This document shows, piece after piece, positions 1 through 8,144 of a stretch of 64,000 nt of DNA (positions are counted from its first letter, which is position 1; each line of letters begins with the position of its first letter). Under the pieces are notes generated by a model. The model saw nothing but the letters and a program-made list of their open reading frames with translations, was not told where the DNA came from and did no database searches. The stretch spans positions 844,964 to 908,963 of the forward strand of contig NZ_JAEHFW010000002.1 in the NCBI RefSeq assembly GCF_016522075.1, read 5' to 3'. Both the position numbers and the translations under genes were made by a program. Source of the stretch: Mucilaginibacter segetis. GTDB lineage: Bacteria; Bacteroidota; Bacteroidia; Sphingobacteriales; Sphingobacteriaceae.

Positions 1-296
1 TCGACTACGATATTAATGCTGTTAAACCCAAATGGACCTTATCAAAAACTGAATTTTTCACTGAGTTGAAGAACGCTTTAAGCTACTCCGAAACTTTTGA
101 ACCTAACGATCTGGAAGCCCGTTTTAAGGCTCTGGCCGAGGAAAAGAGTTTAAAATTAGGCGAGGTAATGCTGCCTTTCCGTATTATGCTGGTGGGAGGT
201 AAGTTCGGGCCGCATGTGTTTGATATTGCATCGCTCTTAGGCGAGGCGGAAACGTTGAGAAGGATAGATAAAGCGTTAGAAGTGTTTACCGCTTAA
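1..296 (+). CDS. gltX: Glutamyl-tRNA synthetase, C-terminal end (partial)
   Basis: The frame is open from base 3 with no start inside the window, so this is the last ~97 residues of a gene that begins upstream. The end resembles the anticodon-binding C-terminus of bacterial glutamyl-tRNA synthetase, with the conserved LPFRIMLVGGKFGPHVFDIA-type stretch near residue 55 of the visible part. The enzyme charges tRNA-Glu with glutamate in the cytoplasm. A TTG codon at 66 could be taken as a start, but that would give only a truncated domain. The family call is firm; the rest of the protein cannot be judged. Confidence 0.8.
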   Translation, partial: DYDINAVKPKWTLSKTEFFTELKNALSYSETFEPNDLEARFKALAEEKSLKLGEVMLPFRIMLVGGKFGPHVFDIASLLGEAETLRRIDKALEVFTA

Positions 297-327
297 TTAC
301 TGGGGGCTAAGGATCCTCGGTATATAA

Positions 328-354
328 AATGAGCGATATTATTGCTCGTTTTTT
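328..354. terminator. Weak hairpin between convergent gltX and GNAT genes
   Basis: GAGC at 331-334 pairs with GCTC at 344-347 and is followed on the + strand by GTTTTTT. It sits just past gltX and overlaps the last codons of the minus-strand acetyltransferase. A four-base stem is short, so this is a tentative terminator for gltX. Confidence 0.3.
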
Positions 355-845
355 AGCTCTTTGCGCATTACATAATCATTCATCCAATAGGGGCCAATGG
401 GGATGTCTTCTTCGTAAATTACCGTGAAGCCCATTTTTTCGTAAAATGTTTTGGCCTTATTGTAGCGGTTCACGTTTAGATCGAGCAGAGATTTACCCGC
501 TTCCCTGGTTTTTTCTTCTACGGCTTCTATAAGTGTTCTGCCATAACCCTTGCCTTGCGTAACCGGCAGGCAATAAAGCTTGTGCAGTTTATAAATATCC
601 GGGTCTTCTGCCCGGGGAGAATATGCAGCAAAAGCGACCGTCAGGCCGTTTTCTATAAGTAATAAAAAAGTTTGCTGCCGGGTTTGCAACTGTTCTGTTA
701 TTTTTTTGCTGGCGTACAGTTCATCAAGCATAAAAATGATCTGTTCCTTTGCTAATATGGATGAGTATGCAGGCCACCACGTTTGTTGTGCTATTTGTAC
801 TATAGCATCGGCATCGGCGGCGGTAGCTTCTCTTATCAGGTGCAT
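339..845 (-). CDS. GNAT family N-acetyltransferase
   Basis: 168-residue single-domain protein of normal GNAT length. The acetyl-CoA pyrophosphate-binding loop is visible as QGKGYG at residues 97-102 after the beta-4 strand (LHKLYCLPV). The C-terminal half (LNVNRYNKAKTFYEKMGF) is the typical strand-helix that closes the fold. The family transfers acetyl groups from acetyl-CoA to amines; the substrate cannot be told. It is the last gene of a minus-strand run with the ABC exporter genes (gap of 7 bases to the ATPase), so it may be co-transcribed with them, but a functional link is only inferred. Confidence 0.85.
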   Translation of the reverse strand: MHLIREATAADADAIVQIAQQTWWPAYSSILAKEQIIFMLDELYASKKITEQLQTRQQTFLLLIENGLTVAFAAYSPRAEDPDIYKLHKLYCLPVTQGKGYGRTLIEAVEEKTREAGKSLLDLNVNRYNKAKTFYEKMGFTVIYEEDIPIGPYWMNDYVMRKELKNEQ

Positions 846-852
846 GTTACTT

Positions 853-1599
853 CTAATGATTTTCTTCTTCGTCGATTATTGGTGTATTGGCAGGTATAGT
901 TTGCCCTACACCAAAATATTCTTCCAGATCTGCCAGCGTTGATGAACTTGTCGCGATATCTTTTATAATTACTCCTTTTTCCATCAGCAAAATGCGTTCG
1001 CAAACATCGGTAATGTGATTTAGGTCGTGGCTGGATACGATGGTAGTAACACCATGATTTTTATTCTGGTCTTTCAGTATGTTTTTTAACCGGAATTGTG
1101 TACTCGGATCAATATTGGCAAAGGGTTCATCCAGCATTAACAGTTGTGGTTTTTGCAGCAGGCAGGCGCCCACACCCACTTTACACTGGTTACCTTTAGA
1201 AAGGTCTCGGATGTATTTGCCTTTTTTTAATATTTCGCCGTTAAAAAAATCAGTTAATGTGGCCAGGTGTTCATCCACCTGTGCATTGGTTTGTTCATGC
1301 AGGCCGCCAATAAAATACAAATACTCTTCCGGCGTTAGGTAATCTATCAAAAAGCCTTCGTCCAGGTAGGAGGCAGTGTAGCTTTTCCAGTCCTCGGCAC
1401 CGGCAACTTTATTGCCTTTTGATAAAACTTCTCCGCTTTCAGGACGTATAAGGTCAAGGATCATACGGAAGAGTGTGGTTTTACCCGCACCATTATTGCC
1501 TACAAGCCCGATACTTTCACCCTGTTTAATCTCTAACTGAGGTACGTTTACTACGGTTACGCCATTGTAAACCTTTTTAAGTTTTTTAATCTCTATCAT
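853..1599 (-). CDS. ABC transporter ATP-binding protein
   Basis: 248-residue nucleotide-binding subunit. Walker A is GNNGAGKTT (34-42), the signature is LSKGN near 133, Walker B is LLMLDEP (153-159) followed by an H-loop in SSHDLNH. The signature LSKGN in place of LSGGQ is typical of ABC-2-type exporter ATPases. It lies two bases after the stop of the DUF5687 membrane gene, which is its evident permease partner; the pair should form an exporter in the inner membrane. Substrate unknown. Confidence 0.9.
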   Translation of the reverse strand: MIEIKKLKKVYNGVTVVNVPQLEIKQGESIGLVGNNGAGKTTLFRMILDLIRPESGEVLSKGNKVAGAEDWKSYTASYLDEGFLIDYLTPEEYLYFIGGLHEQTNAQVDEHLATLTDFFNGEILKKGKYIRDLSKGNQCKVGVGACLLQKPQLLMLDEPFANIDPSTQFRLKNILKDQNKNHGVTTIVSSHDLNHITDVCERILLMEKGVIIKDIATSSSTLADLEEYFGVGQTIPANTPIIDEEENH

Positions 1600-1601
1600 G
1601 A

Positions 1602-3077
1602 TTATTTATTTCTGAAGCCTTCGGCTATTTTAAATCGTTTGCTGTAAAAATCTTCTTCCAGTTTTTTTATCCAGAAGTTGCGTGTTAAAATAAATATTAT
1701 CGCTACAACGGCTATCGCTGCAAAACCGAGGTTTGGATATCCCGCGTATTTAAACGGGAGATAAACCAGGTAAGGCAGCGCTATTAGCGGCAAGGATAAT
1801 AATAACTGGGTTGCGCCCACGCCTTCCCAGTTCATGGCCGCACCTTTTGAAAGATCGATACGTTTATAGTTGCGATTGGCGAAAAATAATACTATAGTAA
1901 TGTTAATGCCTAAGTTCCACAGGTACATAATAAAGTGGATCATAATAATGCGCCACCCAAAATATACATAAGGTGTGGTGAGTATAAACGCGATGGTTGA
2001 TGCTATGGTAAACAGTAGGTATTTTGCCTTTAAAAAGTCGGTAAAGTTAATTTTGCTTACCAGTATCCCGTCAAAATGCGATGACTGCCAACTGTACATA
2101 AACTGACCGTAGTTGATGATGAATATCCCGGTCATAAACATCCCTACAAATATTTTTATGGTTTCGCCATAAGCGGCCTGTGTATAAAATATCAATCCGT
2201 AAAACATGAAGAACAAACCGATAATAAGTGTAGAGCGCGATCTTTTGTTGCGTAATATCAGTTTTATCTCATTCGCGGCCAGGTCTCCTACTATACCAAA
2301 GCGGCTAAGAACAGGTATTTCGGTACTGCTTTTATAAGCTGATGCTTTTTGAGAGCCTAACTCCTCCAGATAAAGATTTTCTTTAAGGTATAGGAAATTG
2401 AGCCAATACATGGCAACGCCCAACAATATGGGCAGCAACACCAGATACGGTTTAACGATAAGGTTCCCGAAGAATAAATAGGAGATATTACGCACAGAAT
2501 AGATATGCCACATAAAATCGCCCAGCATTATCAAAATGAGCACTGCTGCGGCAATTAAAAAAACCCAGCCGTTAAGGTTAGCTTTACGCTTAATATACAT
2601 AGCCAGGTAATTGTTGAATACCGACAAACCTATGATAGAAATGATAAACGCTATGGCAGATATAGCACCTGCTGCGGGTAATATTACTTTAAGAATAAAA
2701 GGAGTAAATAATACTATTGGCCAAAGGTTAAAAAACGAAAGCAAAGCTGTTAAAGCCAGGTAGCCTACTATGCTGTTACGGCGTACCGGAAGATGCAAAT
2801 AGGGTTGAACCTTAAGTGTAGGTAACTCCTGCAGTTGCAGGCGCAGTAACAGATCTATCAGAAAATATATCAATATAATTCCGCAGAAGGTAACCGTTAG
2901 GTCGCTATCGGGTAAAACTTTGCCTAATATTTTATCTAAAAACAGACCGAATATGAGCACATAGGAAAAAAGCAGGAGCAGTAATATGCCCATAACCACT
3001 TTTACGCCGATGCTTTTGCCGGTATTCTTAGAGCGCCAAAAGGCTTTAAGCTCATGATTAAAAAAGGTTCCGATCAT
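1602..3077 (-). CDS. DUF5687 family ABC exporter membrane subunit
   Basis: About 491 residues with many hydrophobic segments and no signal peptide, matching the Bacteroidota family of large ABC permeases (DUF5687). The frame is open further upstream to 3128, but that would overlap the preceding gene by 50 bases; starting at MIGTFFNHELKAFW (ATG at 3075-3077) gives a clean junction one base after the TMEM175-like gene and is preferred. The motif NHELKAFWRSKN near the N-terminus is the usual cytoplasmic lead-in. Partner of the ATPase encoded immediately downstream. Confidence 0.8.
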   Translation of the reverse strand: MIGTFFNHELKAFWRSKNTGKSIGVKVVMGILLLLLFSYVLIFGLFLDKILGKVLPDSDLTVTFCGIILIYFLIDLLLRLQLQELPTLKVQPYLHLPVRRNSIVGYLALTALLSFFNLWPIVLFTPFILKVILPAAGAISAIAFIISIIGLSVFNNYLAMYIKRKANLNGWVFLIAAAVLILIMLGDFMWHIYSVRNISYLFFGNLIVKPYLVLLPILLGVAMYWLNFLYLKENLYLEELGSQKASAYKSSTEIPVLSRFGIVGDLAANEIKLILRNKRSRSTLIIGLFFMFYGLIFYTQAAYGETIKIFVGMFMTGIFIINYGQFMYSWQSSHFDGILVSKINFTDFLKAKYLLFTIASTIAFILTTPYVYFGWRIIMIHFIMYLWNLGINITIVLFFANRNYKRIDLSKGAAMNWEGVGATQLLLSLPLIALPYLVYLPFKYAGYPNLGFAAIAVVAIIFILTRNFWIKKLEEDFYSKRFKIAEGFRNK

Positions 3078-3078
3078 T

Positions 3079-3735
3079 TTAAGATGTTTTATATTCAGGA
3101 TGTTTTTTATGATACCACTTATTGACAAAAACTATAGCAACAGGTATAAGTATGGGTATGTAAGATGCCAGCACAATATTAAAAAAAGCGATTACCAGCG
3201 ACAGTAAAAATATTATCGGTGCCACAAGCGAGCGTAATTTTGAAACTTTTATAAAGTGACTGTTTTGTAAACCTGTACTTAATTTATTCTTGGGATCACT
3301 TACAATGTTTATAAGCCTGATGTTCATGAAACCGGTAAAGCATATATTTGTGACGTAAACTATTACAGGCGTTATCATTGGTGATTGCCAGTATTCACTG
3401 TATATTCCTGTGCTGAACGGCATCAACACTATAGAAAATAGCATTAACAGGTTGGCCCAAAGTAACTTGCTGTTGTAATTGTTCACATAACCAAATATAC
3501 TGTGATGCCCGATCCAAAAGCGACCGATTACAAAAAAACTGATGAGCACTCCAATAAATTTACCAATAGAGTGATTAAATTCCTCTAAAAGATGGCTGTC
3601 AGTAAAATCAGACTGTAATTCCGGAATCTTTATTTCAATAATAAGCAAGGTGATGGCAATTGCAAATACAGCATCACTGAACAGGGCGATCCTGTCCATC
3701 TGGAATTTTTTGTGGTGAGGGTCAGTTGCATTCAT
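3079..3735 (-). CDS. TMEM175 family (DUF1211) membrane protein
   Basis: 218-residue integral membrane protein. The family hallmark RxxxFSD is present as RIALFSDAVFAIA near residues 15-27, followed by about six hydrophobic segments. Bacterial TMEM175 proteins form tetrameric cation (K+-type) leak channels. Here there is one six-helix repeat, normal for bacteria. It is the first gene of the tight minus-strand run with the DUF5687 permease, ABC ATPase and acetyltransferase. Whether it functions with the exporter is unknown. Confidence 0.85.
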   Translation of the reverse strand: MNATDPHHKKFQMDRIALFSDAVFAIAITLLIIEIKIPELQSDFTDSHLLEEFNHSIGKFIGVLISFFVIGRFWIGHHSIFGYVNNYNSKLLWANLLMLFSIVLMPFSTGIYSEYWQSPMITPVIVYVTNICFTGFMNIRLINIVSDPKNKLSTGLQNSHFIKVSKLRSLVAPIIFLLSLVIAFFNIVLASYIPILIPVAIVFVNKWYHKKHPEYKTS

Positions 3736-3802
3736 ATTCCGGTACGGAAGATAAGTTATTTACTATTATCAGGCAAGTGTTGGTTAAAATATAACCTAAA
3801 AG

Positions 3803-5083
3803 TTAATACTTGTATCTGTCTCCCCAAAGTTTCCTTAGCTTTTCTTTCAACTCTGTTTCGCGGGCATTGTTACCGGGCTGGTATAATTTTGTGCCTTTTA
3901 TCTCTGCAGGTAAAAAATCGAGCTCGGCAAAGTTGCCTTCATAACTGTGGGCGTACTTATAGTCTTTACCATAGCCTATATTTTTCATGAGTTTGGTAGG
4001 TGCATTACGCAAATGCAAGGGTACAGGCAAGTCGCCGGTTGCTTTAACTAATGCCATTGCTGCGCCTATTGCCGTGGTAGCGGAATTGCTTTTAGCCGAA
4101 GTAGCCAGGTATATGCAGGTTTGCGAAAGTATCAGCTGCGATTCTGGCATGCCTATCTTGTTTACGGCCTCAAAACAGCTTTGTGCAAGCAGCAGGGCAT
4201 TGGGATTGGCGTTGCCGATATCTTCTGAAGCCAGTATCAGCATACGGCGTGCTATAAACAGCGGATCCTCGCCGCCGGTTATCATGCGTGCCAGCCAGTA
4301 AACAGCACCGTTAGGGTCGCTGCCCCGCATAGATTTTATAAAAGCTGAAATAATATCGTAATGCTGTTCGCCTGTTTTATCATACAGGGCCATGTTTTGC
4401 TGTACATGCTCCAGAACCACATCATTGGTGAGGGTGATGGTTTTACTATCAAAAGCGTTTACCAGCAGCTCAAAAATATTCAGCAGTTTTCGGGCATCAC
4501 CGCCGCTCAGGCGCAATAAAGCCTCGTGTTCCTTTATACTGATATTTTTTTCTTTCAGGATAACGTCCTCTTTTTTGGCCTTATTCAACAAGTTGAGCAG
4601 GTCTGTTTCCTCCAGCGGTTTCAGGATATATACCTGGCATCGCGAAAGCAAAGCCGATATTACCTCAAAGGAGGGGTTTTCGGTAGTGGCGCCTATCAGG
4701 GTTACAATACCGCGCTCTACGGCCCCTAAAAGCGAATCCTGCTGCGATTTGGAGAAGCGATGTATTTCATCAATAAACAAAATAGGAAGGGTTTCACCCT
4801 GTTCTTTAAGTAAGGAAGCTTTTTCTATTACCTCGCGTACATCTTTAACACCGGAGTTAATAGCGCTTAAAGAAAAAAACGGCCTGTATAAGGATTGCGA
4901 TATGATGTAAGCCAGCGTTGTTTTGCCTACGCCCGGCGGGCCCCAAAATAGCATGGACGGCAAGGTGCCCGATTCAATAGCCTTGCGCAAAACTGCGCCT
5001 GGTCCTACCAGGTGTTTTTGCCCAACATAATCGTCGAGCGAAGCGGGGCGCATGCGTTCTGCTAATGGGGGCAGGTTGTTCAT
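3803..5083 (-). CDS. rarA: Replication-associated recombination protein A
   Basis: AAA+ ATPase of the RarA/MgsA/WRNIP1 family, 426 residues from ATG at 5083. Walker A GPPGVGKTTL, Walker B LFIDEIHRFS, sensor-1 GATTENP and the arginine-finger region LLSRC are all visible. The C-terminal half has the tetramerisation domain with the ARMITGGEDP and HLRNAPTKLM stretches. It acts at stalled replication forks. The frame is open another 33 codons upstream, but those encode a hydrophobic non-conserved stretch; homologues begin near NNLPPLAERMRP. Confidence 0.93.
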   Translation of the reverse strand: MNNLPPLAERMRPASLDDYVGQKHLVGPGAVLRKAIESGTLPSMLFWGPPGVGKTTLAYIISQSLYRPFFSLSAINSGVKDVREVIEKASLLKEQGETLPILFIDEIHRFSKSQQDSLLGAVERGIVTLIGATTENPSFEVISALLSRCQVYILKPLEETDLLNLLNKAKKEDVILKEKNISIKEHEALLRLSGGDARKLLNIFELLVNAFDSKTITLTNDVVLEHVQQNMALYDKTGEQHYDIISAFIKSMRGSDPNGAVYWLARMITGGEDPLFIARRMLILASEDIGNANPNALLLAQSCFEAVNKIGMPESQLILSQTCIYLATSAKSNSATTAIGAAMALVKATGDLPVPLHLRNAPTKLMKNIGYGKDYKYAHSYEGNFAELDFLPAEIKGTKLYQPGNNARETELKEKLRKLWGDRYKY

Positions 5084-5149
5084 ATGGTAAAAATCAACAA
5101 TAGAAACGCTAAATCCTAAAAAAATTAGTAATTTTAATTTAACAATTAT

Positions 5150-5809
5150 ATGGCTCATAGGTTTACACTTGAAAATTATCATTCTATCTGCGATGCCCTT
5201 GCCTTAACAGATAGCGCGCTTGCTGGTATCATTCAGGAACATGGCTATCCGCCTATGTGGAGCCGCCCAAATACTTTTGAGTCACTGGTGCATATTATTC
5301 TGGAGCAACAGGTATCGCTGGCTTCGGCCCGGTCAGCGTTAAATAAACTGCGCGATAAGGTGCAGGAAATAACCCCTGCAAGAGCGCTGCTGCTAACAGA
5401 GGCCGAATTAAAAGCATGCTACTTTAGCCGCCAAAAAGCGGCTTACACAAAATACCTTGCGGCGGCAATTATAAGCGGACAAATTGACCTCGCAGCGTTT
5501 GAGCAGATGGAGAACGATGATATCCGCCGGCAGCTAACCTCTTTAAAAGGAATAGGCAACTGGACGGTGGATGTGTACCTGATGTTTGTTTTACAGCGTG
5601 CAGATATTTTCCCTATTGGCGACCTGGCCGCTGTGAATGCCTTTAAAAAAGTAAAGCAAACCCACCCCGCAATAACACGGGAGGATATACTGGTACTCAC
5701 TCAAAGCTGGCAACCTTACCGTACCGTAGCTACCATGTTATTATGGCATTGGTATTTGTCTGTTCGGGCCGTGCCGGTTAAATCGAAGTACTTAAAGATT
5801 GGCAAATAA
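5150..5809 (+). CDS. DNA-3-methyladenine glycosylase (HhH-GPD, AlkA-like)
   Basis: 219-residue HhH-GPD superfamily glycosylase. The hairpin-helix-hairpin is LKGIGNWTVDVYL near residues 133-145, and the catalytic aspartate is expected in FPIGDLA about 15 residues later. ILEQQVS near residue 50 is the conserved substrate-pocket helix. No iron-sulphur cysteines follow, which separates it from EndoIII/MutY. It excises alkylated bases in base-excision repair. It is divergent from rarA with about 66 bases between starts. Confidence 0.88.
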   Translation: MAHRFTLENYHSICDALALTDSALAGIIQEHGYPPMWSRPNTFESLVHIILEQQVSLASARSALNKLRDKVQEITPARALLLTEAELKACYFSRQKAAYTKYLAAAIISGQIDLAAFEQMENDDIRRQLTSLKGIGNWTVDVYLMFVLQRADIFPIGDLAAVNAFKKVKQTHPAITREDILVLTQSWQPYRTVATMLLWHWYLSVRAVPVKSKYLKIGK

Positions 5810-5836
5810 AAAAGCCCGCTTTGCAGCAGGCTTTAA
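5808..5836. terminator. Bidirectional terminator between glycosylase and pdhB
   Basis: AAAGCCCGC (5811-5819) and GCAGGCTTT (5826-5834) form a stem with one C/A mismatch around a TTTGCA loop, with A-rich sequence on the left (a U-tract on the minus-strand transcript) and T's on the right. It lies exactly between two convergent stops. Confidence 0.7.
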
Positions 5837-5858
5837 ATATAACATGGGTTAATATATA

Positions 5859-6842
5859 TTATTTAGTAACGTACATTACCTCTTTAACCGCCTTAACTAC
5901 CTTTTCAGGGTTTGGTAAGTATTCCTGTATCAGGGTTGGTGCGTAAGGCAATGGTACATCGCCGCCCATTATGCGCAGTATAGGAGCGTCTAAATAATCA
6001 AATGCGTCCTTTTGCACTTTAAAAGCAACTTCGGTAGCTATAGAGCCTAAAGGCCAGCTTTCCTCAACAATAACTAAACGGTTTGTTTTTTTAACAGAAG
6101 CTATTACGGTATCGTAATCAATAGGGCGAACGGTGCGCAGGTCAATAACCTCAGCGTGTATACCTTCTTTTTCCAGTTCCTCGGCAGCGGCGTTAACCAC
6201 TTTCATTATTTTGCCAAAGCCTACTAAAGTTACATCGCTGCCTTCTTTAGTTACTTTTGCTTTGCCTATTTCAATATAGTAGGTTTCTTCGGGCACTTCG
6301 CCTTTATCACCATACATTAACTCCGACTCCATAAAAATTACCGGATCGGGATCAAGTATAGCTGATTTTAACAGGCCTTTTGCATCGGCAGGATTTGATG
6401 GTACTACTACCTTTAACCCCGGGCAGTTAGCGTACCAGTTCTCGAAACACTGGCTATGCTGTGAGCTTAACATACCGGCATTACCGGTTGGGCCGCGGAA
6501 TACGATAGGCACAGAGAACTGGCCACCACTCATGGACATGATCTTGGCGGCGCCGTTGATGATCTGATCGATAGCTACCAGCGAAAAATTAAAGGTCATG
6601 AACTCAATGATAGGACGCAGCCCGTTCATGGCGGAACCAATACCTATACCCGCGAAACCTAATTCAGAGATAGGCGTATCAATAACGCGCTTAGCGCCGA
6701 ACTCATCAAGCATACCCTGACTTACTTTATAGGCGCCATTATATTCAGCAACCTCTTCGCCCATCAGGTATATTTTATCATCCTTGCGCATTTCTTCCTG
6801 CATGGCTTCTCTTAGCGCTTCCCGGAATTGTATTTCTCTCAT
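5859..6842 (-). CDS. pdhB: Pyruvate dehydrogenase E1 component subunit beta
   Basis: 327-residue transketolase-type beta subunit. Hallmarks include MGEEVAEYNGAYKVS near residues 27-41, ISELGFAGIGIGSAMNGLRP, the histidine-containing SSQHSQCFENWY stretch, and the C-terminal VEESWPLGSIATEV. With the alpha subunit (not in this window) it decarboxylates pyruvate in the TPP-dependent first step of the pyruvate dehydrogenase complex. Transcribed alone from a strong consensus promoter just upstream, so alpha and beta are not adjacent here. A branched-chain 2-oxoacid E1 beta is the nearest alternative. Confidence 0.92.
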   Translation of the reverse strand: MREIQFREALREAMQEEMRKDDKIYLMGEEVAEYNGAYKVSQGMLDEFGAKRVIDTPISELGFAGIGIGSAMNGLRPIIEFMTFNFSLVAIDQIINGAAKIMSMSGGQFSVPIVFRGPTGNAGMLSSQHSQCFENWYANCPGLKVVVPSNPADAKGLLKSAILDPDPVIFMESELMYGDKGEVPEETYYIEIGKAKVTKEGSDVTLVGFGKIMKVVNAAAEELEKEGIHAEVIDLRTVRPIDYDTVIASVKKTNRLVIVEESWPLGSIATEVAFKVQKDAFDYLDAPILRIMGGDVPLPYAPTLIQEYLPNPEKVVKAVKEVMYVTK

Positions 6843-6873
6843 TATGTTATTAAATAATGTTTTTTAGCGAACG

Positions 6874-6903
6874 CAAATATAAGCACTAATGTGTAAAATA
6901 CAA
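6874..6903 (-). promoter_or_regulatory. Bacteroidota consensus promoter of pdhB
   Basis: On the minus strand TTG (6903-6901) is followed by exactly 19 bases and then TATATTTG (6881-6874), matching TTTG-N19-TAnnTTTG. The expected transcription start lies about 25 bases before the pdhB ATG. Confidence 0.8.
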
Positions 6904-6940
6904 TTGGTGCCCTGCATAATAAAGTGGTTACAATAGGTAG

Positions 6941-7648
6941 CTAATACTTAATAAGTTCGGCAAAATGTAATATAAGTTCAGGGTCAGGGATGTTTTGCAG
7001 GTATTTATCTTTTTCGGAGTAATATCCTACACCCGGATAATCGCCATATGCATCACCAATATCCAGCATCAGCTGAAAATGCAGATGAGGCGGCCAACTG
7101 CCATTTTCTGCGGCATTACCAAAAGTGGCTATTTGCTGGTTGGCCTTTATTGTTTGCCCTTTGGATAAGCTACTAAGGCTTCCCCTGCTTAAATGACCAT
7201 ATAGACTGTATAATGTTAGGCCCTCCAAATCATGCTTAAGAATAATAGTGGGTCCGTAGTCTCCAAAATGATCGTTATCTGCAAAGCTGTGTACCATACC
7301 ATTAAGCGGTGCATAAACAGGCACATTTGCATCGCCCCAAATATCTACACCCAGGTGCAGTCTGCGCGGCTCATTCCCTGTATTAAATAAGGCGCTGCGC
7401 GTGTATACCGTTCGGTGCTCCATATATCCGCCAATACCGTAGCGGCAATTGCAATTGCTTAGTTTTTGGCCAACCCAATTGCTGAATGCGCTTGTATTGG
7501 TTACCAGACCGGGCGTTAGCTCGGCATTGGCTTCGGTAAAATCAAGCTGATAAAGTTTATCGGTAATGGCATTAATATCCACCACTTTGCCTGTGATAAT
7601 ATGCGGGTTGGCCTTAAAATGTGCTGCCAACAGTTCAGTGGCATTCAT
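6941..7648 (-). CDS. M23 family metallopeptidase without signal peptide
   Basis: 235 residues. The zinc ligands of an M23 (lysostaphin-type) domain are visible as HLGVDIWG (HxxxD) and PPHLHFQL (HxH), with a YGHLS motif between them. The N-terminus is polar with no signal peptide, lipobox or membrane helix, unusual for a cell-wall endopeptidase. The wording around the active site (DYGPTIILKH, GSWPPHLHFQL, DYPGVGY) resembles the M23 module found inside large phosphotransferase-M23-aminotransferase proteins, recalled from family knowledge rather than checked. It sits 4 bases after rbfA on the same strand. Confidence 0.85.
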   Translation of the reverse strand: MNATELLAAHFKANPHIITGKVVDINAITDKLYQLDFTEANAELTPGLVTNTSAFSNWVGQKLSNCNCRYGIGGYMEHRTVYTRSALFNTGNEPRRLHLGVDIWGDANVPVYAPLNGMVHSFADNDHFGDYGPTIILKHDLEGLTLYSLYGHLSRGSLSSLSKGQTIKANQQIATFGNAAENGSWPPHLHFQLMLDIGDAYGDYPGVGYYSEKDKYLQNIPDPELILHFAELIKY

Positions 7649-7652
7649 TAGC

Positions 7653-8030
7653 TTATTCTTCGCCGGTATCCGGTTGTCTTTCTTCTTTGCTTATTTTGTC
7701 GAATATTTTATCCATACGCTCTACATATTCGCTGGTGTCATCAACAAAAAATTCCAATTGCGGTATTATCCTCACCTGATCTTTAATGCGCGCGCCCAAT
7801 TTATACCTGATCTCGGAAGCGTGTGATTTAACGATGTTTAAAGCTTGCTGGTTATCAGTATTATTGAAAAAGCTTAAAAAAACACGCGCGATAGCCAGAT
7901 CGGGTGTTACACGCACGTGGGTGATTGTTACTAAAGTATTGGGCAGATAGTTTGCCCCTTCGCGCTGAAAAATGGCAGCAAGATCTTCCTGTATTACTCC
8001 GGCAAATTTTTTCTGACGTTTTGATTCCAT
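7653..8030 (-). CDS. rbfA: Ribosome-binding factor A
   Basis: 125-residue single KH-like-domain protein. MESKRQKKFAGVIQEDLAAI at the start and VTPDLAIARVFLSFF near residues 40-54 are the family signature; IPQLEFFVDD is the conserved last strand. It helps mature the 30S subunit by acting on the 16S 5' end. The C-terminus is short and acidic. It leads a minus-strand pair with the M23 gene and has a good promoter at 8092-8122. Confidence 0.92.
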   Translation of the reverse strand: MESKRQKKFAGVIQEDLAAIFQREGANYLPNTLVTITHVRVTPDLAIARVFLSFFNNTDNQQALNIVKSHASEIRYKLGARIKDQVRIIPQLEFFVDDTSEYVERMDKIFDKISKEERQPDTGEE

Positions 8031-8091
8031 AATGATTTAATAACGCCGGTTAGGCAAATGAGTTTGATTTGTTGTATTGAAAGGGAAAATA

Positions 8092-8122
8092 TAAAGCTAA
8101 TGAAATGAAAATGCCCTGCAAA
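8092..8122 (-). promoter_or_regulatory. Promoter of rbfA
   Basis: On the minus strand TTTG (8122-8119), 19 bases, then TAGCTTTA (8099-8092): one mismatch to TTTG-N19-TAnnTTTG. The leader would be about 55 bases. Confidence 0.6.
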
Positions 8123-8144
8123 TAGTTTTTTTTATTCTGTACCG

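Noticed and set aside
3078..3128. Longer start for the DUF5687 permease
   Set aside because: It would overlap the upstream TMEM175 gene by 50 bases; the internal ATG gives a clean junction.
4392..4910. 172-codon plus-strand frame inside rarA
   Set aside because: Antisense shadow of the conserved AAA+ gene, serine/arginine-rich and not protein-like.
5084..5182. N-terminal extension of rarA
   Set aside because: The extra 33 residues are hydrophobic and not family-like and would overlap the divergent glycosylase gene.
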